This document shows, piece after piece, positions 7,641-17,039 of a DNA stretch of 64,000 nucleotides. Under the pieces are notes generated by a model. That model saw only the letters and a program-made list of their open reading frames with translations, ran no database searches and had not been told where the DNA came from. The stretch lies in NCBI GenBank assembly GCA_018242585.1, contig JAFEBQ010000009.1:1-64000 (forward strand). Direction: 5' to 3'. Every line of letters starts with the position of its first letter. Positions within the stretch are counted from its first letter, which is position 1. Both the position numbers and the translations under genes were made by a program. This DNA is from Planctomycetota bacterium (GTDB lineage: Bacteria > Planctomycetota > Planctomycetia > Pirellulales > PNKZ01).

Positions 7641-8144
7641 ATGAACAATCGATGGTCACGCCTGGCGATGGGTGTCTTGGTGGTAGCGGTGGTGGCGCTG
7701 ATGTGCGGCCGCGGTTGGGCGATCTACAATGGGCTTGGCCCGTCGAAGGACGAATGGAAGCTGAAATACGACGTCCAGGTCGTTGCTGCAGATAGCGACA
7801 CGCTGAACGTCGCGTTCACGCTTGTTGACGATGGGCGGCTGAAGCCGATCTATTCGATCGACCTGGTTGCATTTAGTAAGCAGACCGACAGCCAAGGTGG
7901 CCGCGCGTACGACGTCAAAGCGCCCGTCGTGTTGAAGCCGACCAACGATGGCAAGCGAGTCGGACACGTGCAAATCCGCAAGGAGTTTGCCGATCGTGCC
8001 CTGTTTCGGATTCTTACCCTGACGGTCGACGGCCAGAAACAACAGTATGCGGCCTACTACGACATTCCGCTGAACAAGTTCTTGGGCAAGACCTCGACGC
8101 AACCTTCCCTGGCCACCCCGCCCCGATCGAAAGTCACCAAGTAA
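7641..8144 (+). CDS. Secreted hypothetical protein
   Basis: The protein has 167 residues from the ATG at 7641, which begins MNNRWSRLAMGVLVVAVVAL, a classical signal peptide or anchor ending near residue 28. The frame is open further upstream to 7557 without signal-like sequence, so I choose the internal start. The mature part is a beta-rich domain with alternating hydrophobic strands (LKYDVQVVAADSDTLNVAFT and similar) and a Pro/Ser tail. I recognise no family. It is convergent with the TonB-dependent receptor gene. Function unknown; an envelope or periplasmic location is likely. Confidence 0.7.
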   Translation: MNNRWSRLAMGVLVVAVVALMCGRGWAIYNGLGPSKDEWKLKYDVQVVAADSDTLNVAFTLVDDGRLKPIYSIDLVAFSKQTDSQGGRAYDVKAPVVLKPTNDGKRVGHVQIRKEFADRALFRILTLTVDGQKQQYAAYYDIPLNKFLGKTSTQPSLATPPRSKVTK

Positions 8145-8271
8145 CGATCGGCCGGCGGCAGAGCGCTGGGGCAACGCCGATGATAAGGCCGTTTTGCTTG
8201 TGCGGCGCACATTCGCTGGTTCCAAGCCGCTTTGGTACGCGCCGATGCCAAACGAGGCACGGCGATCGCGA

Positions 8272-10752
8272 TTAGAACGTCGCTCCCAGGCTGATACGGA
8301 CATTCGACGGCATACCTTGGATCACCTGGTACTGGTTGATCGAGCTGACGGCGTAGTTAACATTGAAGATGTTGTCCCACACCAGGCCGCCACTCCACCG
8401 CCCTTGGTTGTAATAGACGCCGCTTTGCCAGGTGTTATACGATGGCAGGATGAGCGGCGAAGCATAGTCGCCGACGCGCTGTCCGACGTAAATGGTCCCC
8501 ACGGCCAGGCCGACCGTGCGGTACTGGTTTTGCAGCAGGTTGTAGCGAGCCCACACGCTGCCAGTCCAATGCGGCACGCCACGGACGCGCGTTTGATCGA
8601 TGGGCGTGCTCGAACCGGTCGCCGCTTGGGCTACACCGAACAGCAGGCTGTCATTGTAGCCAAAGTTGCTGATCGTGCTTAGCCGGCGGGTGAATTGCCC
8701 GGTCAGGTTGGTTTCCACACCTTGGCTGGTTTCCAAGCCGGCCTGCGACAGGACCGGCGTGGCGCCAATTACGGACTCGACATTCACGTTCTGTTGGCGC
8801 ATGTAGTAGCCCGAAGTGGTCATCATCAGGTTATCGGTCAGCCTTTGCTTGACGCCACCTTCCCAAATGTCGCCGTATTGCGGCAGGAGGACCGTGGAGG
8901 ACAGATTCGCCACGCCTACGCTGGGCGTAAACGAGCGTGCATAGGTCCAGTAAAGCGACGTTTCGTCGGGAACCAGGTCGTAGGTCATACCCACGCGAGG
9001 AGCATAGTTATAAAAGGCGTTTTGCGTGTAAATGTCGCCAGTGGCGAAAACCGGACCAACGCCGTTGATGTTGAACGTGTTGCTCCGCGAATAGGTTTGT
9101 TGCAGGTAATCGAAGCGACCGCCCACGAGCAAGTGCAACCGCGGCGTGAGGTCGATGATGTCCTGAAAAAACACGCCATAGCGGTTCTGGCGAAAGGCCG
9201 GGTTGTCGAACACGTTGCTGCCTGAGAATGGCGCTGCCGGTCCCAACGGAAACGAACTGCCACTGGCGAAGTTGGCCGCGCCAAATGAGCTGCCGGCGCC
9301 GAATGTCCCCGAGGTCGAAGTAAACGTGTCGTGATTGGTGATGAACCAGTCTTGCTCGGAGCCGAATACCGCCCGGTGGCGGAACACCGGACCTTCCACG
9401 TCGCCGGCCAAGGTTTCGAGAATGTCGTGGTTCTGCTCGTTGAACGGATTGGCCACCGTCTGATCGCGCCCCATGATCGGACTGGAGATGAGGCCGGCGC
9501 CATTTAGCGTGCCGTTGTCCGGGACCGTCGTCACCGACGGCGTGTTGTACCAGAGCGACATCTCGCCAACGCGGGCGGTCCAGTTATCGTTGATTTGGTG
9601 TTCCAACGTCAGCGTGGTGCGGTAGCTGGTGTAATCGGCAACGTCGCCATTCGGATCGCCGGTAAACGTGTTGCGCGAGATCGCAAATGGGTCGCCGTTG
9701 ATGGCCGGCACGCCTTGGTACATGCGGAACCGGTCTTTTTGATATTCACCCGACCAGGTCAGGCTGGTGTCGTCACTGATCAGCCACGTGACGGTCGGAG
9801 CGATGAACGTGCGTTCGTTGAACACCGTGGCTACGTTGCTGTTGCCGTTCTGGTACGCGCCGTTGATGCGGAACAACAACGAGCCGTCACGACGCAAACC
9901 GTTGTTGACGTCGAACGTATAGCGCTGCAGGCCATAGCTGCCCGTCATAAAGCCAGCACGCGCGAACGGGTCGACCTGCGCCTTCTTGGTGACGACGTTA
10001 AACGTACCCGTGGGCTGCGCCGAGCCATACAACGTCGACGAGGGGCCCTTCAGCACGTCAATCCGCTCGATATTCGCCGGATCGCGCGGCATGTACGTGG
10101 GGTCAAGGTAGCCGTCCTTGCGCCAGTTCTGCGACGTGACTTCAAAGCCGCGGACAAAGAACTGGTCGGAGCGAATCACGCCGTCGCCGCCAAACGACTT
10201 GACCGCGCTCGGAATGTTGCGGATCACGTCATCCATGTACAACACATTCTGATCCCGGATCACGTCACCGGTAATCGTGTTGATCGAGCCCGGGAACGTC
10301 ATCTGGGGCACGTCCATGAACGTGCCGACCGTCGAACTTTGCGCGTTGTACCCGCGCACCGGAGGGCTGGCGAAGACTGTCCCTTGTAATATCGAAGGGA
10401 TGTTCATCCGATCGGCGTTGGCATAGTTGCCCGGCGCCGGCGGTTGGGCGGTAATATCAACGTCCGGTAGCGTCGGAACTCGCGGGGTGGCGGGCGCTGG
10501 CGTCGCGGGGGCCGGCGTCGCCGGAGAGGGTGTGCCAGGGGCCTGGACAAGCTTGACCACTTGAGGGCGCACGGCGGGCGTGTTGGCCTCTTCAACGGCG
10601 AACGCTGGAACGTCGGATGGCGGGACAGGCATGGCCGGCCCATTGGCCGACACGGGCAAAATGCGCTCGGCGCGAACCTCGAGCGGAACCCCACACAGAC
10701 AGAGCCAACCGCACAATCCGAACAGGCTTCCACGTCCCAAACGCTTCATCAT
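8272..10752 (-). CDS. TonB-dependent siderophore receptor
   Basis: The protein has 826 residues from the ATG at 10752; a further frame to 10908 lacks signal-like sequence, and GGAAGG sits correctly before 10752. The order is signal peptide (about 1-28), a Pro/Ala/Thr linker with PATPAPATP repeats (about 55-95), a plug domain (about 120-250) with IRNIPSAVKSFGGDG, FFVRGFEV, IERIDVLKGPSSTLYG and GTFNVVTKK, and a 22-strand barrel ending in a C-terminal Phe (VRISLGATF), as outer-membrane barrels do. The plug resembles ferric-siderophore receptors such as FhuA and FpvA. It needs TonB-ExbBD for energy, none of which is in the window. It is divergent from the PhyH operon. The true substrate cannot be read from sequence; iron chelates are the family default. 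Confidence 0.95.
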   Translation of the reverse strand: MMKRLGRGSLFGLCGWLCLCGVPLEVRAERILPVSANGPAMPVPPSDVPAFAVEEANTPAVRPQVVKLVQAPGTPSPATPAPATPAPATPRVPTLPDVDITAQPPAPGNYANADRMNIPSILQGTVFASPPVRGYNAQSSTVGTFMDVPQMTFPGSINTITGDVIRDQNVLYMDDVIRNIPSAVKSFGGDGVIRSDQFFVRGFEVTSQNWRKDGYLDPTYMPRDPANIERIDVLKGPSSTLYGSAQPTGTFNVVTKKAQVDPFARAGFMTGSYGLQRYTFDVNNGLRRDGSLLFRINGAYQNGNSNVATVFNERTFIAPTVTWLISDDTSLTWSGEYQKDRFRMYQGVPAINGDPFAISRNTFTGDPNGDVADYTSYRTTLTLEHQINDNWTARVGEMSLWYNTPSVTTVPDNGTLNGAGLISSPIMGRDQTVANPFNEQNHDILETLAGDVEGPVFRHRAVFGSEQDWFITNHDTFTSTSGTFGAGSSFGAANFASGSSFPLGPAAPFSGSNVFDNPAFRQNRYGVFFQDIIDLTPRLHLLVGGRFDYLQQTYSRSNTFNINGVGPVFATGDIYTQNAFYNYAPRVGMTYDLVPDETSLYWTYARSFTPSVGVANLSSTVLLPQYGDIWEGGVKQRLTDNLMMTTSGYYMRQQNVNVESVIGATPVLSQAGLETSQGVETNLTGQFTRRLSTISNFGYNDSLLFGVAQAATGSSTPIDQTRVRGVPHWTGSVWARYNLLQNQYRTVGLAVGTIYVGQRVGDYASPLILPSYNTWQSGVYYNQGRWSGGLVWDNIFNVNYAVSSINQYQVIQGMPSNVRISLGATF

Positions 10753-11102
10753 TAGTCCCTTCCGTGGTGCGCGCGAACCTATTGGTGACCACGAACGCTT
10801 GTGTTCATCGTCGCGCTTCGATGGGTCGGGCAACGGAAACATTCTGCCGTTCATCAAATTGACAAACGCCTGTTGTGTGCTGCCCCCTACAGCCCACACC
10901 GCCACCACGGTTTAACCTCCGGCTCTGCCGTAAATACCGTCCGCTCGGCGCTTGCTGCCTGTGCTGGCGCGACAATCCAAAGACACAATCCAGCAAGGGC
11001 TTAGCATTACCAGGCCTAGACTGGTTTCCCTTGCGTCCAAAGTGGTTTACGATATTCTCACGTTCGTATGATTGGTCGTATCAAGCACTTGCGAGTGACG
11101 CC
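10753..11102. other. Divergent intergenic region, receptor/PhyH operon
   Basis: The 350-bp gap separates the TonB-dependent receptor from the PhyH operon and should hold both promoters. I looked for a Fur-type GATAATGATAATCATTATC palindrome and found none. A plus-strand frame is open from 10875 into the PhyH gene, but it lacks PhyH-like residues before 11103. Confidence 0.5.
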
Positions 11103-11891
11103 GTGTCATCGACTTTGGAAACGCCCACCCCGCTCAGCAACGAACAATTGGCGCGCTATCGGGAAGACGGCTTTTTGATTTTGCGGAACGTGTTCTCCGC
11201 GGATGAAATGGCCGCGCTCGAGGCCGAAGCCAGCGCCCTCTGGTGGCGGCAGGATCTGGTCGACAAGGACAACATCCGCTGCCGCTGGAAAGATCACGTC
11301 GCGACCGGCGAATGCACCTTCGAGTGCTTCGATCCGGTCATCGACATCAGCCCCGTCTGCGAGCGGTTCGCCCGCGATCCGCGCGTCTTGCGCCCGTTGC
11401 AAGCGATCTATGGCTCGCCGGCGCACTTGTTCAAAGACAAGCTGATCTTCAAGCCGCCGGGAACCCTGGGCTACAACATGCACCAGGACTACATTGGCTG
11501 GGCAAACTTCCCCGAGTCATTCATCACGGTGTTGATCGCCATCGATCCGGCTGACGACGACAACGGCGCCACCGAAGTCTTCCCGGGTTATCATCGTCAG
11601 GGATACTTGTCGCCGAAGGACGGCATGTACCACGACCTGCCCGAGTCGGCGGTCGATCTGTCGCGCGGGGTCCGCTTGGACCTGCAGCCGGGGGACATCG
11701 CCCTGTTCGGCGCCTTCACGCCGCACCGTTCGGCGCCGAACCAGAGCGACCGCTGGCGGCGTCAGCTCTATCTGAGCTATAGCGCCGACCACGAAGGGGG
11801 CGACCAGCGCGACGCGCACTACCGCGAATTCCACGCCTGGCTCGTCGAGCGTTACGCCGAGTACGGCAAACTCGGCGTCTTCTTCAAGTAA
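11103..11891 (+). CDS. Phytanoyl-CoA dioxygenase (PhyH) family oxygenase
   Basis: The protein has 262 residues from a GTG at 11103; no in-frame ATG lies between this point and the conserved domain. It is an Fe(II)/2-oxoglutarate oxygenase with metal ligands His127 and Asp129 in NMHQDYIGW and His208 in FTPHRSAPN. Arg219 or Arg220 is placed to bind 2-oxoglutarate, and the cap begins YREDGFLILRNVF. PhyH-family enzymes hydroxylate many small molecules, including lipids, osmolytes and natural products. It is first in a plus-strand run with an MFS carrier (28-bp gap) and an ArsI-like gene (27-bp gap), so its substrate is probably shared with the transporter. The substrate is unknown. Confidence 0.9.
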   Translation: MSSTLETPTPLSNEQLARYREDGFLILRNVFSADEMAALEAEASALWWRQDLVDKDNIRCRWKDHVATGECTFECFDPVIDISPVCERFARDPRVLRPLQAIYGSPAHLFKDKLIFKPPGTLGYNMHQDYIGWANFPESFITVLIAIDPADDDNGATEVFPGYHRQGYLSPKDGMYHDLPESAVDLSRGVRLDLQPGDIALFGAFTPHRSAPNQSDRWRRQLYLSYSADHEGGDQRDAHYREFHAWLVERYAEYGKLGVFFK

Positions 11892-11919
11892 TGGTGCGGG
11901 GCAAGGGATTGGTCAATCG

Positions 11920-13221
11920 ATGAGTAACGCGGAGTCGTCACCACCTGAGTCAACCGAGCGCGCCGGCCAGCCGTCGAACTACGGCTGGCTATTGTTGCCG
12001 CTGGCGTCGTTGGCCATGGTCGGCACGCTGCCCGGTCGGACCCACGGCCTGGGGCTGATTAACACGCCCCTGATGGAAGACCTCGGTATTTCAGTTACGA
12101 CCATGGGGGATATCAACCTGTGGGCCACGTTGATCGGCGCGCTGTTCTGCCTGCCGTGCGGCTGGATGATCGACCGCTGGGGACTGCGGCTGTCGTCGAC
12201 GGTGGTGATTCTTTCACTGGCTGCCGTCGTGATGGGAATGACGTATGTCACCACCGCGCCGCAACTGTTCGTGGCGGTCACGCTGACGCGCGGCTTTGGT
12301 CAAAGCATGCTCTCGCTGGTCAGCCTGGCCATCGTCGGCAAATGGTTCGGCGAGCGGAAGCTCGGCCTGGCGATGGGACTTTACTCGGTGTTGATGAGCA
12401 TCGGCTTCGCCGGCGCGTTCCAAGGGGTGGGAACGCTGACCACGAACGAGGGCTGGCGTTACTCGTGGTGGATCGTCGGACTTGTTTTGGCGTTGGGACT
12501 GGCGCCATTAGCGGCCTTGCTGGCGCGAGACCCGCGGCCCGGCGCATCTGGCAAATCGTCACAAGCTCCGTCGACCTCGATGGGCGCGACGTTTGCCCAA
12601 GCGCTGACGACCCCTTGTTTCTGGGTGTTTGCCGTTAGCAGTTCGTTCTTCTTGGTCATCAGTTCGGGCATTTCGCTCTATAACCAGGCGATTCTGGCCG
12701 AGCGAGGATTCTCGCGTGAGACGTTTTTGGATATTGCCTCGTGGAGCTTTCTGATCGGCATGGCGGCCAACCTCGCTGGTGGCGGCGTGGCCCGGTTCTT
12801 TTCACTGCGCTGGCAATTGGTGCTGGCCATGACGCTGATCGCGGGCTCGCTGGTGGCATTTCCGTACGTTGACACGTACGCTGAGTTATACGTTTACACG
12901 GCGATCATGGCGGCCGCCGGTGGGCTGATGACCGTCGGTTTCTTCATGGTCTGGTCCCAAGCCTTCGGCCAGCGCGAACTGGGCAAGATTCAGGGGGCCG
13001 CCCAGAAAATGACCGTGCTCGCCTCGGCCGTCGGTCCGCGCATTTTGGCCGAAGCGCACGACAGAACTGGCTCGTTCCTGAATGTGTATCCTTACCTGGC
13101 GGCGGTTGCGGCATTGCTGGCCCTGGCGGCCGCGTTCACACCCTTGGCACGACTGGCCGACGGCAATCCATCCCCCGCTGAACTGACACCCGCGGCCCCA
13201 TCGCCGGAAGCCTCGACTTGA
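11920..13221 (+). CDS. MFS transporter (oxalate/formate antiporter-like)
   Basis: The protein has 433 residues with about twelve hydrophobic helices. The loop 2-3 signature is seen as GWMIDRWGLR, and a long central loop (about 205-225) is followed by the second six-helix half. The overall look is that of the oxalate/formate or monocarboxylate group, but substrate residues cannot be assigned with confidence. It lies between a PhyH oxygenase and an ArsI-like protein and is probably cotranscribed with both. It may import the oxygenase substrate or export a product. The C-terminus is a Pro/Ala-rich cytoplasmic tail. Confidence 0.9.
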   Translation: MSNAESSPPESTERAGQPSNYGWLLLPLASLAMVGTLPGRTHGLGLINTPLMEDLGISVTTMGDINLWATLIGALFCLPCGWMIDRWGLRLSSTVVILSLAAVVMGMTYVTTAPQLFVAVTLTRGFGQSMLSLVSLAIVGKWFGERKLGLAMGLYSVLMSIGFAGAFQGVGTLTTNEGWRYSWWIVGLVLALGLAPLAALLARDPRPGASGKSSQAPSTSMGATFAQALTTPCFWVFAVSSSFFLVISSGISLYNQAILAERGFSRETFLDIASWSFLIGMAANLAGGGVARFFSLRWQLVLAMTLIAGSLVAFPYVDTYAELYVYTAIMAAAGGLMTVGFFMVWSQAFGQRELGKIQGAAQKMTVLASAVGPRILAEAHDRTGSFLNVYPYLAAVAALLALAAAFTPLARLADGNPSPAELTPAAPSPEAST

Positions 13222-13248
13222 TCCAAGCGTTACCACGAAAGGTTCCCC

Positions 13249-14214
13249 ATGTCTGTCGTTGACGCGACGCGCGACGTCGCCAATCCCAACACCGCCGAGA
13301 CGCTGGTACGTTTTCATCTGTCGCTGAACGTGGCCGAGTTGGCCCGCTCGGTGGCGTTTTATCGGCAACTGTTAGGGGTCGAGCCGGCCAAGCTGCACGA
13401 CGACTATGCCAAGTTCGAGCTGGCCGAGCCGCCGCTGGTCTTGTCGCTGATCCCGCACGGCCATGCGGGGGGCGGCGCGCTGAACCACGTGGGCATCCGC
13501 CTGGCCGACGCCAAACGGCTGGTCCAGGTGCAAGCCCGGCTCGAAACCGCCGGCTACCGAACCGAGCGCGAGGAAGGGGTCGAATGTTGCTACGCTAAGC
13601 AGACCAAGTTCTGGGCCGCCGACCCTGACGGCACGCTGTGGGAACTGTACATTCTGCACGAAGACATCGATCATTGCGGCGATGCCCAGACCACCGAACA
13701 GGCGATCATCAACGTGTCGACGACTGCCACGTCGAGTCAACCCCAGACGCCGGTGGCCGCCCCGACGAAATGCGAGTGGCGGCATTTGCTCTCGCAACCG
13801 CTTCCCGCGCGGATTCCGCACGACGACGCCAGCCTGGATGACATTTACCTACAAGGAACATTCAACCTCCGCGTCGATGCCGCGGCGCTCGACAAGTTCC
13901 TGCACGACGCCTGGCGAGCGTTGAAGCCGGGCGGGCGAGTGAGCGTGCATAGCCTGACGGCCGATCGGACATTCGACGGGACGCCAGCGTTGCCCGGCCC
14001 GGCCGCTCTGGTGCAATACGTGCCGACGCTTAGCGCGGTGATCGAAGCGCTGGGCAAAGCGGGCTTGGCCGGCGTCGAGTTTCAGAAAGTGGGCAAGTCG
14101 GCCTGCTTCACGGTCGACGGCGTCGAGATGCGCGAGTTGCAACTGACCGCGCGACGTCCGGACCCGAACGGCAAGAAGTTGTCAGCCTCGGCCTGTCACG
14201 GCGTGAATCACTAA
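13249..14214 (+). CDS. ArsI/CadI-like VOC protein fused to a partial methyltransferase domain
   Basis: The protein has 321 residues. Residues 18-143 form a vicinal-oxygen-chelate domain close to the ArsI C-As lyase/CadI family: metal ligands His23 (RFHLSLNV), His80 (LNHVGIRL) and Glu132 (LWELYIL), and the paired cysteines Cys113-Cys114 in VECCYAKQTKFW that hold trivalent organoarsenicals in ArsI. After a linker (about 144-180), residues 180-310 resemble the C-terminal half of a class I methyltransferase (FNLRVDAAALDKFL, ALKPGGRVSVHSL). The glycine-rich SAM-binding motif I is missing, so the domain is unlikely to methylate alone. ArsI normally ends soon after its VOC domain. Organoarsenical or heavy-metal detoxification is likely from the site residues. 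The role of the tail is unknown. Confidence 0.8.
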   Translation: MSVVDATRDVANPNTAETLVRFHLSLNVAELARSVAFYRQLLGVEPAKLHDDYAKFELAEPPLVLSLIPHGHAGGGALNHVGIRLADAKRLVQVQARLETAGYRTEREEGVECCYAKQTKFWAADPDGTLWELYILHEDIDHCGDAQTTEQAIINVSTTATSSQPQTPVAAPTKCEWRHLLSQPLPARIPHDDASLDDIYLQGTFNLRVDAAALDKFLHDAWRALKPGGRVSVHSLTADRTFDGTPALPGPAALVQYVPTLSAVIEALGKAGLAGVEFQKVGKSACFTVDGVEMRELQLTARRPDPNGKKLSASACHGVNH

Positions 14215-14283
14215 CGGCCAGACGCGACTACTCAGCTTGGCTAACACGTCGTCGCACCCTGCAAGCGGAAAGGAACAGCGAGC

Positions 14284-15537
14284 GTGTCGAAAATAATCGT
14301 GGCGATCGCGTTGCTGACATTGGCCGGGCCAGTCTGGGCCGCCGATTGGCCCCATCGGTTCGGTCCCTACCGGAATAATACGACACCCGAGAGCGTTGCG
14401 CCGTGGGCCGAGTCGTTGTCGGAAGCGTGGCGGCTCGACTTGGGCGAGGGGTACAGTTCTCCCACGGTGGCCGACGACCGGCTGTTCATCCACGCCAAGG
14501 TCAAAGACAAGAACGAAGAAGAGGTGCTGGCCTTCGACTCCGCGACGGGCAAGCAACTGTGGCGAGTCAGCTATGAACACAAGCCCTTCGAGAGCAACGT
14601 CGGCAACGGCCCGCGCACCGCGCCGACGATCGTCCGCGGCCGCGTCTACACGCTGGGCATCACGGGCGTATTGACATGCCTGGACGCGGCGACTGGCAAA
14701 CAGTTCTGGCAAACGAACCTGCTCGACCAGTTCCAAGCGCCGATCATGAACTTCGGCACGTCGTCGGGGCCGTTGATCGAAGGGAACCGGCTCTACCTGG
14801 CGGCCGGTGGCGCTGGTTCATGCTTGGTCGCGCTCGACTTGGAGACGGGCAGCGTCGTCTGGAAAGGGCTCAGCGAGCCGCCAACCAGCGTCACGCCGAT
14901 CATGTTTGCCCCCAAGATCGCTGGTCGCGGCGTGGTCCGGCACATCATTTACACGTCGACGCGCGGATTGATCGGCGTCAACCCACAGGACGGCCACGTG
15001 TTGTGGGAGTTTCCGCTGGCCGACTTGGCCATTGGCACCCTGCCGCCGCCGACCGTCGTGGGCGATACCGTCGTCGCGTGTTCGATGTTCACCGGTACGT
15101 TCGCGTTTCAGTTAGAGGACGTCAACGGCAAGCTCCAGCCGAAGGAAGTCTGGCGCAATCCCAAGCTGACAACCTATTTCACCCAGAATGTTACCGGTCC
15201 CGACGACAAGTTGTTCGCCATCAACGCCACGCTGATTCCCCAGGCTGAAATCGCATTGGCTTGCGTCGATATCAAGACGGGCAAGTTCCTGTGGCAGAAG
15301 CCGAAGATCGGACTCTATCAACTGAACATGGTCCGGCTGGGAGACGATCGACTATTGATGCTGGACGATACTCACGGCGATTTGATTTTGCTCGACACGC
15401 GCGCCGACGAGTATCGCGAGTTGGCCCGCGGCAAAGTCTGTCGACCGACGATCATCAGCTTTGCCGTCTCGAACGGCCGGCTTTACACCCGCGATGACCG
15501 GGGCGTGAATTGCCACGTCTTGCCCAGCGCCAAGTAG
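14284..15537 (+). CDS. Secreted PQQ-like beta-propeller protein
   Basis: The protein has 417 residues from a GTG, preceded by AAAGGA. A signal peptide ends at WAADW (about residue 21). The rest is a run of PQQ-type blades with repeated strands such as LAFDSATGKQLWRV, TCLDAATGKQFWQTN and VALDLETGSVVWKG, enough for seven or eight blades. Residues for PQQ and calcium binding in quinoprotein dehydrogenases are not evident, so an enzyme is doubtful; many planctomycete homologues are of unknown function. It follows the ArsI-like gene by 69 bp and may close that operon. A second propeller with similar architecture is at 55104. Confidence 0.85.
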   Translation: MSKIIVAIALLTLAGPVWAADWPHRFGPYRNNTTPESVAPWAESLSEAWRLDLGEGYSSPTVADDRLFIHAKVKDKNEEEVLAFDSATGKQLWRVSYEHKPFESNVGNGPRTAPTIVRGRVYTLGITGVLTCLDAATGKQFWQTNLLDQFQAPIMNFGTSSGPLIEGNRLYLAAGGAGSCLVALDLETGSVVWKGLSEPPTSVTPIMFAPKIAGRGVVRHIIYTSTRGLIGVNPQDGHVLWEFPLADLAIGTLPPPTVVGDTVVACSMFTGTFAFQLEDVNGKLQPKEVWRNPKLTTYFTQNVTGPDDKLFAINATLIPQAEIALACVDIKTGKFLWQKPKIGLYQLNMVRLGDDRLLMLDDTHGDLILLDTRADEYRELARGKVCRPTIISFAVSNGRLYTRDDRGVNCHVLPSAK

Positions 15538-15554
15538 CGGGGAGCGTGGCGGCG

Positions 15555-17039
15555 TTACTTGCCGCGAGCTTCCGTGGCCGAAATCAAGCCATCGCTGTCG
15601 CCATCGAGGCGGCGAAAGGCGTCGGCTGGCCCCAAGAATTCGCGATCCGAAACATCGCCATCCCCATTGCGGTCCATCTTCTGGAACCAGGTCGGCCCGG
15701 CGGCCGTTGCACCTTTCGCCGCAGATTGTGAGGCAACCGCTTGGTGCGGACCAAGGCTCCAGGTCAACTCACAGGCGCGCGGCAACTCGGACCATTCCAA
15801 CCGTTGATCTTGATTCACATCCCAGGGACTCAACGCGCCCCAACCGTGGCTGAGTTCGCGGGCCGTTAACTGGCCATCCGCGTCGACATCGAGCGTCTCG
15901 AAGAGTGGCACGCCCGACTGTCGGACACCGAGCACGACGCGCAGCCCGGCGCCGTCGCGCAGCAATGTTAGCCAGGACTCCAAATTCTTGAGATGCAAGC
16001 CTTGCCGATCGCCCCCGGTGACCAACAAGCCCAGATTGTCGCACGCTTGCCGAGCGCTGGATCGTTCCAACTCGGCGCGATCGAGCACTTGATCGCGGCT
16101 CACGTCGGCTTCGTCGAACTGTTGTAGCAGCGACTCGCGGGCAAACACAAACCCGTCGGCCCCCTGCCCTGCCGTTACCTGCAATGAAAGCAAAGAGGCC
16201 GGCCGCAAGGGAAGCGTCATCGTCATGCGGCGCCTTGAGCGACGACCGCGTGAAATGATTTCGCCCGCCACGGCCGGTGTTGACTTGCCGGCGCTCGAAC
16301 CGAGGAGGTTGATCTCCAGGCGCTCGGTGACCGACTCGGGTAATCTTTCCTTGTTGGATGACAGGCTCGCGACGCTAAGCACGGGGCGAGTGTTCGGCGG
16401 AGAAGGCGGCTTTTCGCTCACTTGTTGCGCCGCGTTGTCCACCTGCTCGATTTCATCGCGCGAAAGCCATTCGTCGCGATTCAGGTCATATTGGTCCAGC
16501 GTTTGCCGCCAATGCGTCAGCGTGGCCGGCGTGACTGCCTGGCCCGACTCCGCCAGCCGGGTGAATAAACCTCGCAATGCCGGCTCGCTCAAGTTGCTTC
16601 GATCGGTCAGCGACTTCAACTCGGGAAGCGCGATCCCTTGCCCAAGATAGTACCGTGTCAATTGGTCCACATCGATTCCGGCCGAAGGCGACTTCTCCTT
16701 GAGTAGATCGGTCGATTTGACGAACTCCACCACTAGGTTGTCGAAGTCGCCGCGGAGCAACGTGGTCAACGTCGCCATGTTCGGAATGCGTTCCAACTCC
16801 TGGCCGGTCAACAAGCCGTCACGGTTGCGATCGAGCAGCGTAAACAGCCGGCCACACCAGTCGCTCCACCGGGCCTCGAAGGGGTCACCGCCGTAGCGCG
16901 CGGAGACGTCCAGCGCGATCGGGCCACCGGCGGTCTGAATCGTGACTTGATAATCAGCCGCAAGTTCGGCCTGGGCTGCGGAGCACCACGCGACGCCCAC
17001 AAATCCGAATACAAGACGGAATAGCGCCTGGCGCATCAT
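15555..17039 (-). CDS. Secreted EF-hand repeat protein
   Basis: The protein has 494 residues with a signal peptide ending near residue 24 (AAQAELAAD). At least five EF-hand loops are readable: DRNRDGLLTGQEL, DLNRDEWLSRDEI, DVDADGQLTAREL, DVNQDQRLEWSEL, DRNGDGDVSDREF, and a final DGDSDGLISATEA. Most have Asp or Asn at loop positions 1, 3 and 5 and Glu at 12, so calcium binding is likely. It is the last gene of a minus-strand operon, and its start overlaps the stop of the DUF1501 gene. The trio of DUF1549, DUF1501 and EF-hand proteins is typical of planctomycetes and extracytoplasmic, but its joint function is not known. Confidence 0.85.
   Translation of the reverse strand: MMRQALFRLVFGFVGVAWCSAAQAELAADYQVTIQTAGGPIALDVSARYGGDPFEARWSDWCGRLFTLLDRNRDGLLTGQELERIPNMATLTTLLRGDFDNLVVEFVKSTDLLKEKSPSAGIDVDQLTRYYLGQGIALPELKSLTDRSNLSEPALRGLFTRLAESGQAVTPATLTHWRQTLDQYDLNRDEWLSRDEIEQVDNAAQQVSEKPPSPPNTRPVLSVASLSSNKERLPESVTERLEINLLGSSAGKSTPAVAGEIISRGRRSRRRMTMTLPLRPASLLSLQVTAGQGADGFVFARESLLQQFDEADVSRDQVLDRAELERSSARQACDNLGLLVTGGDRQGLHLKNLESWLTLLRDGAGLRVVLGVRQSGVPLFETLDVDADGQLTARELSHGWGALSPWDVNQDQRLEWSELPRACELTWSLGPHQAVASQSAAKGATAAGPTWFQKMDRNGDGDVSDREFLGPADAFRRLDGDSDGLISATEARGK

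Noticed and set aside
10875-11102. N-terminal extension of the PhyH protein to an ATG at 10875
   Set aside because: The 76 extra residues (many Cys, Arg and Pro) do not resemble any PhyH N-terminus or signal peptide and would fill the divergent promoter region; the GTG at 11103 fits the family start.
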